Notes: a model not told the origin generated them from the sequence alone. Positions 1 to 9,832 are shown, numbered from the stretch's first letter. The stretch: 40,010 bases of DNA from Ferruginibacter sp. (GCA_030157685.1 JAOAUI010000359.1:3825-43834); one strand, 5' to 3'. Made by a program: numbers and translations.

Positions 1-172
1 CTGCTGCTTTATCAATACCGGGTGTAAAGGTTTTGCGGCCCTGCATATCATCGGCAGAGAGTATTTTTTCAATACGCTCCACTTCGGCAGCATTAATGAT
101 CTTATCAATTTGCTGCGAAAAAGAAAGCAGGCTTACAAAAATGCCGGTAAGTATTAAGAGCGTTTTTTTCAT
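1..172 (-). CDS. N-terminal fragment of a secreted peptidase, M28-like (runs off the window edge)
   Basis: Reverse strand from ATG at 172 reads MKKTLLILTGIFVSLLSFSQQIDKIINAAEVERIEKILSADDMQGRKTFTPGIDKAA: signal peptide plus the 'LSADDMQGRKTFTPGIDKAA' style of Bacteroidota M28 peptidases. Too short for the ORF track. Confidence 0.6.
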   Translation of the reverse strand, partial: MKKTLLILTGIFVSLLSFSQQIDKIINAAEVERIEKILSADDMQGRKTFTPGIDKAA

Positions 173-178
173 GGCTAA

Positions 179-277
179 AAAAGTAAAAAGTCAAAAATAG
201 AAATTCAAAAAAGGGGAAACTAATAGTCATTTGCAGAGTGTTACAACTCATAACTCCTGACTCATAACTCATAACTG
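179..277. repeat. Degenerate heptamer array filling the gap between the M28-like peptidase and the LytTR regulator
   Basis: AAAAGTA AAAAGTC AAAAATA GAAATTC AAAAAAG GGGAAAC TAATAGT CATTTGC AGAGTGT TACAACT CATAACT CCTGACT CATAACT CATAACT: in-register 7-nt units, strongest at the right end. Confidence 0.7.
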
Positions 278-279
278 AA

Positions 280-1011
280 TCAAAGGCTCATCATCTCCTT
301 AAACTTCACCGCCTGCCTGCGGCTTACTTCTATTTTTTCGCCGCCATGCAGCTCCAGTAAAAGGCCACCGTTAAAATAGGGTTCAATTTTTTCAATCATA
401 CGCAGGTTTACAATATGCTTGCGGTTTGCCCTGAAGAAAAGTTTTTCATCAAGCCTTTCTTCCAGCGCATTCAGCGATTTTAAAATTAACGGCTTGTAGC
501 TGCCAAAAAATACTTTGGCATAATTGCCCACACTTTCAAATAATCTTACTTCGCCCAGTTTTACAAACCAGCAGCGTTCGCCGTCTTTTACAAAAATCTG
601 GTCTTTATCGCCTAATATGCCCCGGTTAATGCCGGCCATGGTTACAGCCATTTCTTTTTCATCGGCCAGGTGCAGTTTTTGAATGGCATCGGCCAGGCGC
701 TTTGGTTCTACAGGTTTCATTAAATAATCAAGTGCATTTACTTCAAAAGCTTTTAATGCATACTCATCATAAGCGGTTGTAAAAATAACATGGGGGGCGC
801 TGTCCAGTTCGGTAAGCATATCAAAGCCGGTTTTGCCGGGCATTTGTATATCTAAAAAAATAAGATCGGGGCTCAGGTTCTCTATCTTTTCCAAACCTTC
901 GGCTGCATTGGCTGCTTCGCCAATCACTTCAATTTCCGGGAACTCCAGCAACAGTTTTTTTAATTCATTTCTGGCTAAACGTTCGTCATCAATTATTAAG
1001 ACCTTCTGCAT
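280..1011 (-). CDS. LytTR-family response regulator (receiver + LytTR DNA-binding domain)
   Basis: IIDDERLARNELKKLL, FLDIQMPGKTGFD, TTAYDEYALKAFEVNALDYLMKP, and C-terminal LytTR motif FFRANRKHIVNL. Confidence 0.95.
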   Translation of the reverse strand: MQKVLIIDDERLARNELKKLLLEFPEIEVIGEAANAAEGLEKIENLSPDLIFLDIQMPGKTGFDMLTELDSAPHVIFTTAYDEYALKAFEVNALDYLMKPVEPKRLADAIQKLHLADEKEMAVTMAGINRGILGDKDQIFVKDGERCWFVKLGEVRLFESVGNYAKVFFGSYKPLILKSLNALEERLDEKLFFRANRKHIVNLRMIEKIEPYFNGGLLLELHGGEKIEVSRRQAVKFKEMMSL

Positions 1012-1035
1012 TATATAAATTTTTTGAGTTGATTT

Positions 1036-2262
1036 TTAAACAAGAACCGGTAATGTTACTTTAGATTCAACCATGGCAGCACTCAGGTTTTTAATTTCAA
1101 AAACTGCTTTTCCCTGGTACATCAGATTTAACCTGTCCTGGGTACTTTTTATTCCAAAACCCTCGCCATTGGGGTTGGCCAGTAGTTGCCCGGTGTTTTG
1201 TACCTGCAACTGCATCACATTATCTTTAAAAACGGCAACAATACGCACCACACCACCCAATACCTGTTTGCTGATGCCGTGCTTGATGGCATTTTCAACC
1301 AATGTCTGCAGCATCATGGGCGGTACCTGCTGCTGCAAAGTATCTTCATCAATATCAAATTCTATTTTCAGCCTTTCTTCAAAACGCATTTGCTCAAGGG
1401 CTAAATAATCTTTTACAATATCCAGTTCTCTTTCCAGCGTTACTGTTTCCGATTTTTCGGCCTGCATACTGCTTCGCAGGATATTGCTTAACTCGGTAAT
1501 GGCTCTTCTGGCACGTTTGGGGTTTTCATCAACCAATGCACGTATGCTGTTAAGCGAATTAAAAATAAAATGTGGATTGATATGCGATTTGATGGTTTTT
1601 AATTCCAGTTCTTTTACGGTTGTTTCCAGTTTCAGGCGGTCAAGCTGGTCGTTCCTGTTTTTTTCTACATAATGATAAACAATATAGATAAGCATCCAGA
1701 TGGCAATCAGCATTAAGGTATAATAAATGCCCACCAGGTCCGACTTGTTTTCATACACCCATTCGCCCTTTTTATTTTTTGCCCAGCCGGTTGCTTTTTT
1801 TATTTCCGAAATTCCTTTTTGAACTGAAGTGTCTTTGCTGAAGGTATTTATTTTGTAGTAGGCAAGTGAATCCATACCAAACTGCTTTTCCATCTTAACA
1901 GCCTTCTCCAGCTTTTGATTGTTGTAGTATTTATCGTAAGAATATCCTGAATGGGCTTCAATATAATCACTGCCGTAGTACAACAGCGTACCGGTTGCAC
2001 CAACCGATATGATGAACATGTAAAAGATACGGTTAAAGGAAAATTTTAACCAGTTGGTTTTTTTAATGATTAATCGCAGCAGGTGTGTGGTTAATATACC
2101 CGATACCAGCAGTATAGCCAGGCTTATCAGGTATTCCTTTTGGCCGCCCTGTTCTTTAAACCTGTCGCCAAAAACAACAAAATTAAAGTACAGCAAAATC
2201 AGGCCCCAAACGCCCCAGCCTGTTACCTGGCAAAGCCAATATCTTACATTCATTTTACCCAT
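1036..2262 (-). CDS. LytS-like sensor histidine kinase (His_kinase/HATPase_c), cognate of the LytTR regulator
   Basis: TM segments, INPHFIFNSLNSIRAL phosphoacceptor box, LVENAIKHG N-box; directly upstream of the LytTR gene on the same strand. Confidence 0.95.
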   Translation of the reverse strand: MGKMNVRYWLCQVTGWGVWGLILLYFNFVVFGDRFKEQGGQKEYLISLAILLVSGILTTHLLRLIIKKTNWLKFSFNRIFYMFIISVGATGTLLYYGSDYIEAHSGYSYDKYYNNQKLEKAVKMEKQFGMDSLAYYKINTFSKDTSVQKGISEIKKATGWAKNKKGEWVYENKSDLVGIYYTLMLIAIWMLIYIVYHYVEKNRNDQLDRLKLETTVKELELKTIKSHINPHFIFNSLNSIRALVDENPKRARRAITELSNILRSSMQAEKSETVTLERELDIVKDYLALEQMRFEERLKIEFDIDEDTLQQQVPPMMLQTLVENAIKHGISKQVLGGVVRIVAVFKDNVMQLQVQNTGQLLANPNGEGFGIKSTQDRLNLMYQGKAVFEIKNLSAAMVESKVTLPVLV

Positions 2263-2386
2263 GCTGCAAAATTACCACTCAATATAGTGAATTTAACTGC
2301 TGTTTTGATTAATGGCGAAATGATGGTACGGGAGGTTGTCATTGTCTGTTTTATATGACAATGCCCCTTTGTATGTGCATTTTATG

Positions 2387-3037
2387 CTATTTTTTAAGTA
2401 GTTTAAAGGCATGTGTCCATTGGTTTCGCAATAAACCCGGTATACACCAGAGAATGCAAAGAGGTTCAATGGCACGGGCAGCTTCAGCTTTGCCCATGTC
2501 TTCTGTTTCCCAGCCAAAAGCATCTAAAATTGCAGTAACAGATCTTTTGGCATTTTCATCATTACCGCAAATAAACATAGTTGGTTTTTGGCTGCCAAAA
2601 TCGGGTTTATACATAAATGCATTTCCCACGCTGTTAAAAGACTTTACCAGCTTTGCTTCGGGTAAAAGTTTCTGCAGTTGCTCCATCAGCGATTCATCTG
2701 TTGTTGTAAAATATGGCAACACTCCGTTTGCAGGTGGCCTGGTATGGTCAATTGGATTGGTAGTATCAATTACCACTTTGTTGTTAAAATTCCGGATGCC
2801 AGCGGTTTTTATAATTTCAGCCATAATATCACCAGATGCAGCCAGTACAATCATTTCACCAAAGCCTGCAGTATCTACAAATGATCCTGCTTTAGCGCCG
2901 GGGTTTTCTGCCAGCCATTTTACCACTTCAGGTTTTTGTACATCCCTGGTTCCCAGCATCACTTCATGTCCTTCGGCAATAAATGCGCTACCCAAAACAC
3001 GGCCAACAATGCCGCTGCCTAATATTCCTATTTTCAT
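2387..3037 (-). CDS. NADPH-dependent F420 reductase-like / NAD(P)-binding oxidoreductase
   Basis: MKIGILGSGIVGRVLGSAFIAEGHEVMLGTRD Rossmann motif; VIDTTNPI. Confidence 0.85.
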   Translation of the reverse strand: MKIGILGSGIVGRVLGSAFIAEGHEVMLGTRDVQKPEVVKWLAENPGAKAGSFVDTAGFGEMIVLAASGDIMAEIIKTAGIRNFNNKVVIDTTNPIDHTRPPANGVLPYFTTTDESLMEQLQKLLPEAKLVKSFNSVGNAFMYKPDFGSQKPTMFICGNDENAKRSVTAILDAFGWETEDMGKAEAARAIEPLCILWCIPGLLRNQWTHAFKLLKK

Positions 3038-3093
3038 AAAAAATATTTTTAGTGATTAATGATTAGTTTTACAAAATTCAAATAAAATTGTTC

Positions 3094-4137
3094 ATGGCCA
3101 ACCCCAATTTAAATAATGAATCTGAATTTTTAAATTCTGCCGAAAAAGAATTTGAAAATACCATCAGGCCGGCGGCTATTGACGATTTTTCGGGCCAGAG
3201 CCAGATCATTGATAATATTACCATCTTCATCAAAGCTGCCAAAATGCGAGGCGAAGCTTTGGACCATATTTTGTTTCATGGCCCGCCGGGATTGGGGAAA
3301 ACAACCCTGAGCCGCATTGTAGCCAATGAGCTGGGCGTAAGCATTCGTGAAACCAGCGGCCCAGTAATTGAAAAAGCCGGCGACCTGGCAGGCCTGCTTA
3401 CCAACCTGGAGCCCAATGATGTTTTGTTTATAGATGAAATTCACCGGCTGAGTACCGTGGTAGAAGAATATTTATATGCGGCTATGGAAGATTTCCGCAT
3501 AGATATTATGATTGACAGCGGCCCCAATGCAAGAAGCGTACAGATAAACCTGAATCCGTTTACATTAATTGGTGCTACCACCAGAAGTGGATTGCTTACA
3601 GCTCCGTTACTTTCCAGGTTTGGTATAAAATCACGGTTGGAATATTACGATGCTATAACCCTCAAAAATATTATTCTGCGTTCATCAAAAATACTGAGCA
3701 CCAAAATTACCAGCGATGCTGCCGAAGAAATTGCCCGTCGCAGCCGTGGTACACCACGTATTGCCAATGGCCTTTTACGCCGTGTACGTGATTTTGCGCA
3801 GGTGATTGGCAATGGCATAATTGACCTTGCCATTACCGAACATGCATTAAAGGCATTGAATGTAGATAAGCACGGGCTTGATGAAATGGACAACCGCATC
3901 TTGCACACCATCATTGATAAATTTAAAGGCGGCCCTGTGGGCATCACCACCATTGCAACTGCTGTGGGCGAAGAAGTGGGTACACTGGAAGAAGTGTACG
4001 AGCCATTTTTAATACAGGAAGGTTTTTTACAACGCACAGCCAGGGGAAGAGAAGCCACTGCAAAAGCTTATGAGCATTTGGGGAAGAAATCGGCGTTTGG
4101 AGGAAATGACAATCTACTTTTTGGAGATACTAAATAA
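3094..4137 (+). CDS. ruvB: Holliday junction branch migration DNA helicase RuvB
   Basis: Walker [21 protein letters not shown] Walker [36 protein letters not shown]. Start placed at the MANPNL methionine. Confidence 0.97.
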   Translation: MANPNLNNESEFLNSAEKEFENTIRPAAIDDFSGQSQIIDNITIFIKAAKMRGEALDHILFHGPPGLGKTTLSRIVANELGVSIRETSGPVIEKAGDLAGLLTNLEPNDVLFIDEIHRLSTVVEEYLYAAMEDFRIDIMIDSGPNARSVQINLNPFTLIGATTRSGLLTAPLLSRFGIKSRLEYYDAITLKNIILRSSKILSTKITSDAAEEIARRSRGTPRIANGLLRRVRDFAQVIGNGIIDLAITEHALKALNVDKHGLDEMDNRILHTIIDKFKGGPVGITTIATAVGEEVGTLEEVYEPFLIQEGFLQRTARGREATAKAYEHLGKKSAFGGNDNLLFGDTK

Positions 4138-4154
4138 CTGTGTAAGACACATAA

Positions 4155-4186
4155 AAAAATGCCGCTCTGTATAAAGCGGCATTTTT
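4155..4186. terminator. Bidirectional intrinsic terminator between ruvB and the convergent response regulator gene
   Basis: AAAAATGCCGCT-CTGTATAA-AGCGGCATTTTT, perfect 12-bp stem with A/T tracts on both sides. Confidence 0.85.
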
Positions 4187-4205
4187 AATTTTATGCATAA
4201 GGAAA

Positions 4206-4904
4206 TTACTCTGTAACCACCAGCCTGAAACCGTTTCCATGAATGTTCACGATTTCCAGTGCAGGATCTTCTTTTAAATATTTACGCAGTTTGGCAATGT
4301 ACACATCCATGCTGCGGCCATTAAAGTAGGTATCGCTTCCCCATATTTTTTTCAGGGCAATTTCACGGCTAAGCAAATCGTTTTTGTATTCGCTCAGCAT
4401 TTTCAGCAATTCATTTTCCTTTGGCGAAAGTGTTTGTGTTTTACCATCAATAATCAGTTCACGCAGGCGTGGGTTAAAATGGTATTTACCCAAATCGTAT
4501 TCTGCATTCACTTCTTCACGATGTAATTCTTCATTACGTTTTAAGATAGCTTTTATCTTGTGCAGCAAAACTTCACTGTCAAAAGGCTTGGTAATATAAT
4601 CATCAGCGCCCAGTTTATAGCCCTGTATTATATCATCCTTCATGGTCTTCGCACTTAAAAAGAACAAAGGCACATCCGGGTTTACATCCCGTATTTCTTC
4701 TGCCAGGGTAAAGCCATCCATATTCGGCATCATTACATCCAGCAGGCAAAGGTCAAATTTTTCACGTTGAAATGCAGCCAGTCCAAGCTTTCCGTCTCTT
4801 TCCAGGGTTACATTGTAATCATTCAATTCCAGGTAATTCTTCAATACCATGCCAAGGTTTGTATCATCTTCGCAAAGCAGAATTTGTGGTTTAATTGGGT
4901 CCAT
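4206..4904 (-). CDS. OmpR/PhoB-family response regulator (no adjacent kinase)
   Basis: LLCEDDTNLG, LLDVMMPNMDGF, FFLSAKTMKDD, GADDYITKPF; C-terminal winged helix (LSPKENELLKML, SMDVYIAKLRKYL, NIHGNGFRLV). Confidence 0.93.
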   Translation of the reverse strand: MDPIKPQILLCEDDTNLGMVLKNYLELNDYNVTLERDGKLGLAAFQREKFDLCLLDVMMPNMDGFTLAEEIRDVNPDVPLFFLSAKTMKDDIIQGYKLGADDYITKPFDSEVLLHKIKAILKRNEELHREEVNAEYDLGKYHFNPRLRELIIDGKTQTLSPKENELLKMLSEYKNDLLSREIALKKIWGSDTYFNGRSMDVYIAKLRKYLKEDPALEIVNIHGNGFRLVVTE

Positions 4905-4992
4905 GTTTTTTAGGTTTATCAGCAAATAAAATTAAATCAAAGTTTATACAGCGAATATAGTGCCTAATTTTTTGTTAAAGGTAGATTGTTGC

Positions 4993-5016
4993 CACAGAAG
5001 CACGGAAACACAGAAA
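4993..5016. repeat. Octamer-periodic short repeat CACAGAAG/CACGGAAA/CACAGAAA
   Basis: Three 8-nt units in phase in the gap downstream of the cytochrome c peroxidase gene. Confidence 0.5.
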
Positions 5017-5967
5017 TTATTTTTTGATGAATTTCTTGTCTGTAAGGGTCTTTAAAAACCTGACTAAATCCTTTTTCTCATTTTCAGAAAGATTCAAAGG
5101 ATTTTTTAAAGCGTCATCTATATTGACAGCATCTGGTACAAATTTTTGCGGATTGTTATAGTAGTCCACCACTTCTTCCAGTGTTTTAAACATACCATTG
5201 TGCATATAAGGTGCTGTTACGGCAATATTGCGCAGCCCAGGTGTTTTAAATTTGCCTTTATCGGCTTCTTTATTGGTAATGTTGAACAAGCCGGCATCAT
5301 TCAGCTCTTTTCCATTATACAGGCCGATATTTTTAAATTCATCAGTTGTAAAATCTTCCATACGGTGGCAATCAAAACACTTGGCTTTATCGCCCACAAA
5401 TAATTCCCTGCCTCTTTCTTCAGCAGCTGTTAAATTTTTAAGGTTATTACTCCAGTCGTCAAATTTACTGTCAACTGTTTCCAATGTTTTTTCATAAGCC
5501 GAAAAGGCAGCTGCCAGGTTTTTTGCAGTAGGTTTTTGGTTGAATATTTTTTGAAACAGCTGTTTATATTCCCGTGATTGGTTTAATCTTTTCACCGCTT
5601 CATCAATGGGCAATCCCATTTCATCGGGGTTTTGTATGGGCATTAAAGATTGTTCTTCCAGCGTTGTTGCCCTGCCATCCCAAAAATAGTAAGGGCGGTT
5701 TTTCATGTTCAGTACAGATGGGGTATTGCGTTTGGTTAGTTTGCCTTCTATACCAATGCTAAAGGCAACCGTATCGGCAAATGCAAATTTGGGTATGTGG
5801 CAGCTGGCACAGCTTACCGAAGAATCTTTGGAAAGTATTTTTTCGGAGAATAATTTTTTACCCAAGGCTGCTTTTGTATTTATGTCGGCATTTTCTTTTT
5901 CAAAAAAAGAACTGGTGCCAATCAGGGTAACACCAACAATAAAAAAAGATAACAAGGCTGTTTTCAT
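5017..5967 (-). CDS. Di-haem cytochrome c peroxidase (MauG/CcpA family)
   Basis: Two CXXCH haem motifs (CASCHIPKFAF, CFDCHRMEDF), signal peptide, GLRNIAVTAPYMHNGMFKTLEEVVDYYN. Confidence 0.95.
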   Translation of the reverse strand: MKTALLSFFIVGVTLIGTSSFFEKENADINTKAALGKKLFSEKILSKDSSVSCASCHIPKFAFADTVAFSIGIEGKLTKRNTPSVLNMKNRPYYFWDGRATTLEEQSLMPIQNPDEMGLPIDEAVKRLNQSREYKQLFQKIFNQKPTAKNLAAAFSAYEKTLETVDSKFDDWSNNLKNLTAAEERGRELFVGDKAKCFDCHRMEDFTTDEFKNIGLYNGKELNDAGLFNITNKEADKGKFKTPGLRNIAVTAPYMHNGMFKTLEEVVDYYNNPQKFVPDAVNIDDALKNPLNLSENEKKDLVRFLKTLTDKKFIKK

Positions 5968-6049
5968 CAGCTCAAATTTACGACCGATGTTTCAAAAATC
6001 TTCATCAACATATAAATTACTGTTTGTACCTTTCAAAAAATAATTTTCA

Positions 6050-7615
6050 ATGGCAAACAAAGAAGCATTTATAGAAGCAATAAAAAACGGTTACACTTTT
6101 AAAGGCGAAGCAGTAAAAATAGGCGCCGCCATACTGGATGGTGAGCTTGTGCCCGAAGCCGGCATTTACCTGCCGCTTAAAACCTTAAACCGCCACGGCC
6201 TTATTGCCGGCGCAACCGGTACCGGTAAAACAAAGACACTGCAGGTTATCAGCGAGTTTTTAAGCGATAACAGCGTACCGGTTATGATGATGGATATTAA
6301 AGGAGACCTGAGCGGCATTGCTGCCATGGGTGCCATAAATGATAAAATAAAAGACCGTTACCAGAAACTTAATATCGAGTATAAACCATCTTTATTTCCG
6401 GTTGAGCTGATGACATTAACCGGGCAGAAAGGTGTTCATTTAAGAGCAACAGTAAGCGAGTTTGGCCCCATATTATTAAGTAAGATTTTGGAACTGAACG
6501 ATACGCAGGGCGGCGTAGTTGCTATGATATTTAAATACTGCGATGATACAAAACTGCCCCTGCTCGACTTAAAAGATTTTATAAAAGTGCTTCAGTACAT
6601 TGGCGATGAAGGCAAGGCCGAAATTGAAAAACAGTACGGAAAAATTTCAACCTCATCTACCGGCACCATCCTGCGCAAAGTAATTGAACTGCAGCAACAG
6701 GGCGCCGATATTTTTTTTGGTGAAAGAAGTTTTGAAGTAGATGACCTGATGCGTATTGCTGATGATGGCCGTGGAATGATAAGTGTATTGCGGGTTACCG
6801 ATCTGCAGGATAAACCAAAATTATTTTCAACATTTATGTTGCAGATGCTGGCCGAACTTTATGCCAGCTGCCCCGAGGAAGGCGATATGGACAAACCCAA
6901 ACTGGTGATGTTTATTGATGAGGCACATTTGATCTTTAATGAAGCAAGCCCGGCATTGCTGCAGCAGATTGAAACAATTGTAAAACTGATACGCTCAAAA
7001 GGCATTGGTATTTTCTTTTGTACACAAAACCCGATGGATGTACCTGCAAGTGTATTGAGCCAGCTTGGTTTAAAAGTGCAGCATGCTTTACGTGCCTTTA
7101 CAGCTGCAGATAGAAAAGTGATAAAACAAACAGCAGAAAATTATCCCGAAACAGAATTTTATAAAACCGAAGACCTGATTACCCAAATGGGAATTGGCGA
7201 AGCATTGATAACCATGCTGAATGAAAAAGGTATTCCCACACCGCTGGCGCATACCATGCTTTGTGCGCCACGCAGCCGTATGGATGTGTTGACGGAAGAA
7301 GAGATTGATGCCATCAACACCAGATCGAAAATGGTGGCCAAGTACAACAAAACAGTTGACAGCGAAAGTGCCTACGAAATATTAACCGCCAAGCTTGAAG
7401 AAGCTGCAGAAAGATCGGCGCAGGAAGAAGCGGAAGAAACAACCACCTCTAAAAAATCAACCAAAGAAGAAAAATCAACATTGGAAAAAGTGGCCGACAA
7501 TACCATTGTGAAGAGTATGGTGCGTACAGCAGGTAATACTATTGTGCGTAGTTTGCTGGGTATTTTGGGTTTGGGCGGCAGAAGCAGGAGTTCGAAAAGC
7601 AAGAGCTGGTTCTGA
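6050..7615 (+). CDS. HerA-like ATPase, DUF853-type
   Basis: GLIAGATGTGKTKTLQ Walker A, MMDIKGDLSG, VMFIDEAHLIF Walker B, IFFCTQNPMDVPASVLSQLG. Confidence 0.93.
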   Translation: MANKEAFIEAIKNGYTFKGEAVKIGAAILDGELVPEAGIYLPLKTLNRHGLIAGATGTGKTKTLQVISEFLSDNSVPVMMMDIKGDLSGIAAMGAINDKIKDRYQKLNIEYKPSLFPVELMTLTGQKGVHLRATVSEFGPILLSKILELNDTQGGVVAMIFKYCDDTKLPLLDLKDFIKVLQYIGDEGKAEIEKQYGKISTSSTGTILRKVIELQQQGADIFFGERSFEVDDLMRIADDGRGMISVLRVTDLQDKPKLFSTFMLQMLAELYASCPEEGDMDKPKLVMFIDEAHLIFNEASPALLQQIETIVKLIRSKGIGIFFCTQNPMDVPASVLSQLGLKVQHALRAFTAADRKVIKQTAENYPETEFYKTEDLITQMGIGEALITMLNEKGIPTPLAHTMLCAPRSRMDVLTEEEIDAINTRSKMVAKYNKTVDSESAYEILTAKLEEAAERSAQEEAEETTTSKKSTKEEKSTLEKVADNTIVKSMVRTAGNTIVRSLLGILGLGGRSRSSKSKSWF

Positions 7616-7637
7616 TTTTATTTTATCAATTATTCGC

Positions 7638-7663
7638 AAGTGCCGGTTATTAAACCGGCACTT
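7638..7663. terminator. Strong intergenic hairpin, possible terminator
   Basis: AAGTGCCGGTT-ATTA-AACCGGCACTT, perfect 11-bp stem; T-rich stretch (CGTATTTTTA) follows after 2 nt. Confidence 0.5.
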
Positions 7664-7677
7664 CGTATTTTTACAGC

Positions 7678-9615
7678 ATGAGAAAATTGCAAGCTGCTTT
7701 CCGGCACCGCTTTGGCCCATTGGCAGTATTGGCGCTTATTTTGTTTACACTGAGTTTTATTACCCGGTTAACTTTGTTTATTATCAGCTGGTCAAATCTT
7801 GAACTTAGTTTCCTCCGCTTGCTTGGCATATTTTTTATCGGCTTCTTTTACGATATTATTGTCTGGAGTTTCTTTGCAATACCGGTTGCATTTTATTGCT
7901 GGTTGATGAAGGACAGCTGGTATCAAAAAAAATGGCAGCGTATTCCGCTTTTCTTTCTTTTCTTTTTAATTACACTTATTCTGGTTTTAAATGTTGGCGG
8001 CGAGATCATTTTCTGGGATGAATTTAATGTGCGCTATAATTTCATAGCGGTTGATTACCTGGTTTATACCACCGAAGTGATCGGCAATATTATAGAGTCG
8101 TACAACATTCCACTGATTGGTGCTGCTGTAGCCATAGCAACAGCAGCAGTTCTTTTTTTGGTAAGAAAAAAGTTAACTGCTTCGCAGGAAATAAGCATGC
8201 GCTTTGGAAAAAGAACTATTTTCTTTTTTGGCTTTATGCTGTTGCCTGTTGCCGGATATTTTTTGGTGAACAACCGCATTAAGAACAGCAGCAACAATAA
8301 TTATGTGAATGAACTGGGCGGCAATGGTATTTATGAATTCGGCTCTGCTTTCTGGAACAATGAAATTGAGTACAGCAAATTTTATGTTACCCGTAACGAT
8401 ACTGCCAATTTTAAAATACTGCGCAATATGCTGCAGGCGCCCAATGCTACTTTCAGCAACGACCCGCTGAGTATTGAACGACAAATAAAAAGCGACAGTC
8501 CTGAGCATATATGGAATGTAGTACTCATCAGCGTTGAAAGTTATAGCGGCGATTATTTAAAAAGATTTGGCAACAAAGAAAACATCACGCCATATCTAGA
8601 TTCATTAATTCCACATGGCTTATGGTTCGATCAGTTTTATGCATCCGGCACCAGAACCGTAAGGGGTTTGGAAGCCCTGTCTATGGGTATTCCGCCCACA
8701 CCGGGCCAATCTATTGTGCGCCGTCCCGATAATGATGATATGTTTACAATGGGCAGCGTGTTAAAAACCAAAGGGTATGATGTGCATTATATTTATGGCG
8801 GTAATTCTTTCTTCGACAACATGGGTAAATTTTTCAGCAACAGCAGTTATACTGTTTTAGATGAAAGAGATATTCCTGACAGCCTTGTTCATCTTACTAC
8901 TGCCTGGGGTGCCGATGATGAAGCTTCTTTTGATTATACCTTGCAGCAATGCGATAAAAGTTTCAGCAGCAATAAACCTTTCTTTAATCATATCATGACG
9001 GTGAGTAATCACCGGCCATATACTTACCCCGAAGGAAGGATAGATATTTCCCCAAAGCATCAATCTATACAGGGAGCAGTTAAATACACCGATTATGCCA
9101 TCAATAAATTTATTAAAGACGCTCAGCAAAAACCCTGGTTCAACAATACCCTGTTTGTAATTGTGGCCGATCATTGTTCAAAAAGTGCCGGCAAGACCGA
9201 CCTGCCGGTAAACCGCTACCATATACCCTGTATTATTTATGCGCCACAATTAATTAAACCGGCTATTGAAAATAGGCTGGTTAGCCAGATCGACCTTGCC
9301 CCCACCATTTTGGGCCTGATGAACCTGAATTATACCAGCCGCTTTTTTGGCTATGATGTATACAATATGACCCCCGGAAATGAACGTGCTTTCATAAGTA
9401 CCTACCAGGATATGGGCTATATTAAAGATGGGAAGCTGGTCATTTTATCGCCCCAGCAAAAGGCGCAACTGTTTAAACCCGATTTTACAACCGGTGCTAA
9501 TGTGCAGATTGCAAGCTCAAATGAGCTGGTAAATGAAGCAATTGCCTGGTACCAGGGAGCAAGTTTTCAATATAAAACAGGCAGGTATAAAAGTGTTAAA
9601 CCGGCAAGCCGGTAA
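7678..9615 (+). CDS. LTA synthase-like membrane sulfatase (phosphoglycerol/phosphoethanolamine transferase superfamily)
   Basis: N-terminal TM region, VVLISVESYSGDYLKRFG, GTRTVRGLEALSMG, HIMTVSNHRPYTYPEG, VIVADHCSKSAG. Confidence 0.92.
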   Translation: MRKLQAAFRHRFGPLAVLALILFTLSFITRLTLFIISWSNLELSFLRLLGIFFIGFFYDIIVWSFFAIPVAFYCWLMKDSWYQKKWQRIPLFFLFFLITLILVLNVGGEIIFWDEFNVRYNFIAVDYLVYTTEVIGNIIESYNIPLIGAAVAIATAAVLFLVRKKLTASQEISMRFGKRTIFFFGFMLLPVAGYFLVNNRIKNSSNNNYVNELGGNGIYEFGSAFWNNEIEYSKFYVTRNDTANFKILRNMLQAPNATFSNDPLSIERQIKSDSPEHIWNVVLISVESYSGDYLKRFGNKENITPYLDSLIPHGLWFDQFYASGTRTVRGLEALSMGIPPTPGQSIVRRPDNDDMFTMGSVLKTKGYDVHYIYGGNSFFDNMGKFFSNSSYTVLDERDIPDSLVHLTTAWGADDEASFDYTLQQCDKSFSSNKPFFNHIMTVSNHRPYTYPEGRIDISPKHQSIQGAVKYTDYAINKFIKDAQQKPWFNNTLFVIVADHCSKSAGKTDLPVNRYHIPCIIYAPQLIKPAIENRLVSQIDLAPTILGLMNLNYTSRFFGYDVYNMTPGNERAFISTYQDMGYIKDGKLVILSPQQKAQLFKPDFTTGANVQIASSNELVNEAIAWYQGASFQYKTGRYKSVKPASR

Positions 9616-9789
9616 AACTTAAAAAGTTGATAACCAGTTGTATAAACAGGTAAAAAACGCTGTCGGTTTGTATTTTTTACACATTTTCGGTGTATAAAAA
9701 CTTTCAAAATACTTTAGTGAAATGTTGTATAATAGTGAAAACCACATTATCTTCGTTTCGGTTTTTCATAGGATATTGGATTTTAAAGC

Positions 9790-9820
9790 GGGACTAGATT
9801 TCTATCTTGGTCCCTTTTTT
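9790..9820 (+). terminator. Intrinsic terminator-like hairpin with T6 tract
   Basis: GGGACTAGAT-TTCT-ATCTTGGTCCC followed by TTTTTT; about 175 nt beyond the sulfatase stop. Confidence 0.6.
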
Positions 9821-9832
9821 ATTTTATATACC

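Noticed and set aside
2355-3059. 234-aa + strand ORF opposite the NADP-binding oxidoreductase
   Set aside because: Mirror of a Rossmann-fold gene; the minus strand has all the family motifs.
3645-4058. 137-aa minus-strand ORF within ruvB
   Set aside because: Shadow ORF of ruvB with no recognisable domain.
6050-7615. HerA-like ATPase as part of a defence system
   Set aside because: DUF853-type HerA-like proteins are common standalone genes; no neighbouring nuclease (NurA, SIR2, DUF4297) or other defence gene is seen.
9600-9613. ACCGGCAAGCCGGT hairpin at the sulfatase stop codon as a terminator
   Set aside because: The stem is only 6 bp with a 2-nt loop and no T tract follows; insufficient support.
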